This document shows positions 4,563 through 7,018 of a stretch of DNA of 7,018 nucleotides, piece by piece. The translations under genes were made by a program, and so were the position numbers. Positions within the stretch are counted from its first letter, which is position 1, and each line of letters opens with the position of its first letter. Below the pieces are notes generated by a model. It ran no database searches, was not told the DNA's origin, and was given only the letters and a program-made list of their open reading frames with translations. Origin of the DNA: an uncultured Clostridia bacterium (GTDB lineage: Bacteria > Bacillota > Clostridia > Christensenellales > UBA1242); contig CANQZB010000049.1 of assembly GCA_947628195.1 (NCBI GenBank), forward strand, positions 1-7,018, read 5' to 3'.

Positions 4563-7018
4563 ATTTTTGTTCGGGTTTTTCAACTTCATCAACTGTTTCT
4601 TCTGTTGAAATTTTAGGTTGTTCGCTAGATAACTTTTTAATTAAGGTTGTTAAATATTGGTCAGTTTTAGTGTAGTTTATTTCATTGGTTATGTTGTTTA
4701 TATTAACACCAATTGTTGCAGATAAACGCCTGTTTTTCTTCATTTCTTTATCTAGTTTGTTAATTTCACTTGCGCTTGCACGCTTAATTTTTAATTCCCT
4801 TAATTTTGTTAAATCTCGTTTGTATTCTTCTTCAAAAGAAGCACGCTGATTTGTTAAATTTTCCAATTCTTTATTTAAATCTCTTAACTTTTCTTCACGA
4901 AGAGCAGTGGCTTTTCTAGTGTAGTATTGTTTAGAAACGGTTTTGTTGCGGTCATAAGCATTTTTGGTTTTCTTAACTGGCTTTTTAAATTTCATTTTTC
5001 TTACCATAACGCCAACAATGCAGATAACTAGTGCAAGGGCAAACAACAAGCTAGGGATTGCATAAATCCATGCTGAAGTGTTGTTGTTAGTGCCGGTTTC
5101 GTTGCTTTCTTCGTCATCATTATTGTCTTCGTCTACAATTGGGTCTGCTAACACCAAAACGTTACTGCCATCTTGATATGTTGTAAATTTATTTTCTTCT
5201 ATTTCTTCAAAAATAATATTTCCAAAGAAGACTCTGCCCGCACAACTGGTTTCACTGCTTCCAATAGATAGGGTTAAGTAACTTGTAACTTCAGTTGTTG
5301 GATGAACATAGAAAACATATCTAGACCAACTGTTGTTTGTGTTAATTTTGCTAAAAGATTTATCAAAATTGGTTAAGCTAATTGATGCGCCTAAATCTTC
5401 AGGTTCGGTTTCTTCATTCGATGTGTGCAAATTAGAAGTGAACACATAAACAACAATTTTGTAATATTTGTCAGTGGAAAGTGTAAAGCCTAAATCCGAA
5501 GTTAAAGTGTAATTGGTTTCGTAATCGTAATCCGTGCAGATTGCAAGAACGTTTCTATTATTAGAACTGCCTTCATCTTCAGTTTCCAATTTTAAGTTCT
5601 TTAAATTGGTTGCGTATTGTTCGTCAATTACATTGTTTGTAAGGCTATCGTCTAAATTAACAACGCCAGTTTGCACATTTGCGCTTTCAGCACCAGTAAA
5701 ATAATTTGGCTTTGCATAATTGCTATCGGTTTTTTCAAAAGCTAAAATGTTTTTTAAATCAACATCAATTGTGTTGTTTGCATCTGCTTTTGGCGCAATA
5801 GATTTATCAATAATAACATTATCAACAAATGCACAAGCATAAGAATCACTTGTTAAAGTTATGCGCAGTTGCACGTTTAATGACTGATAACCTGTTGCCA
5901 AATTGAATTGAACAACAGTCCATTTACCTGTGCCTATAATTGCATCAACAGTTTTGCTTGCCAGCACAATTTCACTATCATCTTTGCTTGTAATTAGTTC
6001 AATTTTTAAATCGGCATTTTGTGCTTGAACAGTTAAATTGTAGATATAATCTGTTTGTGCGGATAAAGATCTGCTTGTGCTTGTGTAGCTTAAACTGTTT
6101 GCAGAGTGATTATATAACATCAAAACGTTATTGTTGTTTTCAATATCATAAGGGTTAACAATGGCAGAGTGGTAAGCATAGCCTGCCTTTAATTTTGCCC
6201 ACTCGCTGGCAGATGTGTTTACAACGCCATATTTTTGTACGCCATCATCCTCATTTTTTGTAACAGTCCAAGAAGTTGGAACGGCAGGGTATTGTTCACT
6301 ATAATCTGAATTTACTTCAATTGCATTAAAGTTGCCATTATCCACATATTTATCGCTAGCCAAAGCGTCGGATTTGCTTACTAAATCAAATTTATTATTA
6401 TTGTCTGCCGAATTGAATGTGGAATAACTAATTTTGCTTAAAGTAATGTTGGAAATATATAAAGTGCCGGAAGCAGAGGAAGAATCATCTCCTAACCCAA
6501 CAACAATTTGTATTTTTGCTTTATCGTCAACATCAGCAAAAGTTCTAACAAAGAATGAATACGCTTTAAAATCTCCATTTGTGGTAGAGATTGAAAGTTC
6601 ATTGCTCTCATAATCGTTGTTTGTTTCAATTAATTTGATGTTTGCGTTGCCAGTAGAAATATCCACTGCTTTTAAATACAAACTAACTTTGTAAACAGAG
6701 TTTTGGTCTAAAGTTAAGAAATCTTCACTTGTGGCATATTTAATGTAACTATCTTTAGCGTGCATTTCAAAAACTGAATTATGCGTGCCGTCAAAACTTT
6801 CAGTGCCAGGGTTAGTTGTTGTGTATTTTGCATAAACATCTTCATAAGAAGTGTCGGTTGGGTGAAGATATTCTTGGCTGAATGGGGTGGTTGTCATATC
6901 AAACTCTTCTAACTGCCCACCAATACCTGCGTCATAATAATAAAATCTGCCCAAATCTGCATTTTCTTTTTCTGTTTCAAGTGCGTTTTTTGTAACTTCA
7001 AAGCAAGATGCGCTATCA
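4561..7018 (-). CDS. Large modular surface protein: beta-sandwich repeats, one transmembrane helix, cytoplasmic coiled coil (N-terminus outside window)
   Basis: I do not recognise a named family. At least 818 codons are open to the window edge, so the true start and any signal peptide are missing. Numbering here counts from the TTG codon at 6952-6954. Three beta-rich modules lie at about 60-176, 203-385 and 440-587. Each opens with a VFEM, VLML or VLAI strand, has a middle Y-x-V or Y-x-L strand, and closes with a strand such as GTLYISNITLSKI, CAFVDNVIIDKS or GRVFFGNIIFEEI. This layout resembles CBM4/9-type galactose-binding-like sandwiches, so glycan binding is plausible but unproven. An acidic Asn/Asp/Glu/Ser linker (about 604-627) leads to one helix (629-651; nt 5002-5070), then basic RKMKFKKPVKK, which puts the C-terminus in the cytoplasm. 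About 685-760 are heptad-rich and charged, probably coiled coil, followed by an acidic tail. No LPXTG motif, enzyme motif or S-layer domain is seen. The gene ends at the shared terminator. Confidence 0.82.
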   Translation of the reverse strand, partial: DSASCFEVTKNALETEKENADLGRFYYYDAGIGGQLEEFDMTTTPFSQEYLHPTDTSYEDVYAKYTTTNPGTESFDGTHNSVFEMHAKDSYIKYATSEDFLTLDQNSVYKVSLYLKAVDISTGNANIKLIETNNDYESNELSISTTNGDFKAYSFFVRTFADVDDKAKIQIVVGLGDDSSSASGTLYISNITLSKISYSTFNSADNNNKFDLVSKSDALASDKYVDNGNFNAIEVNSDYSEQYPAVPTSWTVTKNEDDGVQKYGVVNTSASEWAKLKAGYAYHSAIVNPYDIENNNNVLMLYNHSANSLSYTSTSRSLSAQTDYIYNLTVQAQNADLKIELITSKDDSEIVLASKTVDAIIGTGKWTVVQFNLATGYQSLNVQLRITLTSDSYACAFVDNVIIDKSIAPKADANNTIDVDLKNILAFEKTDSNYAKPNYFTGAESANVQTGVVNLDDSLTNNVIDEQYATNLKNLKLETEDEGSSNNRNVLAICTDYDYETNYTLTSDLGFTLSTDKYYKIVVYVFTSNLHTSNEETEPEDLGASISLTNFDKSFSKINTNNSWSRYVFYVHPTTEVTSYLTLSIGSSETSCAGRVFFGNIIFEEIEENKFTTYQDGSNVLVLADPIVDEDNNDDEESNETGTNNNTSAWIYAIPSLLFALALVICIVGVMVRKMKFKKPVKKTKNAYDRNKTVSKQYYTRKATALREEKLRDLNKELENLTNQRASFEEEYKRDLTKLRELKIKRASASEINKLDKEMKKNRRLSATIGVNINNITNEINYTKTDQYLTTLIKKLSSEQPKISTEETVDEVEKPEQK

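Noticed and set aside
5002..5100. Sortase-type cell wall anchor at the end of the extracellular part
   Set aside because: There is no LPXTG-like motif before the helix, and about 145 residues follow it, so it is a transmembrane helix rather than a sorting signal.
6952..6954. TTG as the real start of the large surface protein
   Set aside because: The frame stays open for 21 more codons to the window edge, no ribosome binding site or signal peptide follows the TTG, and an exported protein would need one. The gene is therefore treated as 5'-truncated by the window.

Overview
The window is AT-rich and reads like a low-GC Bacillota genome, most probably Clostridia. The evidence is a UvrA C-terminus, a SpoVB-type flippase, a YetF (DUF421) gene coupled to a DUF4363 gene, A/T-ending codons and intrinsic terminators. 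It does not identify genus or species. I see no rRNA, tRNA, CRISPR array, insertion sequence or phage gene. The window is densely coding; the only sizeable non-coding gaps are about 85 nt (4150-4234) and about 65 nt (2577-2643).

Layout: (1) On the + strand, the last third or so of uvrA (from the window edge to 1193) overlaps by 29 nt a small gene (1165-1482). That gene encodes a degenerate, HPD-less J-domain-like protein with a C-terminal membrane anchor. (2) Converging on it from the - strand are yetF (DUF421 membrane protein) and a DUF4363 gene joined by an ATGA overlap. The last codon and stop of the DUF4363 gene share the palindrome TTATAA with those of the J-like gene. A strong hairpin inside the J-like gene (1355-1392) has a T6 tail on the - strand and probably terminates the yetF unit. 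(3) Upstream on the - strand, spoVB (2644-4149) has its own terminator (2623-2645) before yetF. (4) A short + gene (4235-4540), divergent from spoVB, encodes two tandem LysM domains with no signal peptide. It ends in a bidirectional terminator (4540-4562). (5) That terminator is shared with a large - strand gene that fills the rest of the window and is cut by its edge. It encodes a surface protein with about three beta-rich, carbohydrate-binding-like modules, an acidic linker, one transmembrane helix and a cytoplasmic coiled coil.

How the genes may work together: uvrA is nucleotide excision repair housekeeping. SpoVB (lipid-linked glycan or peptidoglycan-precursor flipping), the LysM protein (glycan binding) and YetF/DUF4363 (DUF421 proteins occur in spore membranes of some Bacillales) share a cell- or spore-envelope theme, but nothing here proves that this organism sporulates. 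The least familiar items are the tail-anchored J-like protein coupled to uvrA, the terminator-like hairpin inside its coding sequence, and the modular surface protein with a cytoplasmic coiled coil. No clearly new multi-gene system is visible.
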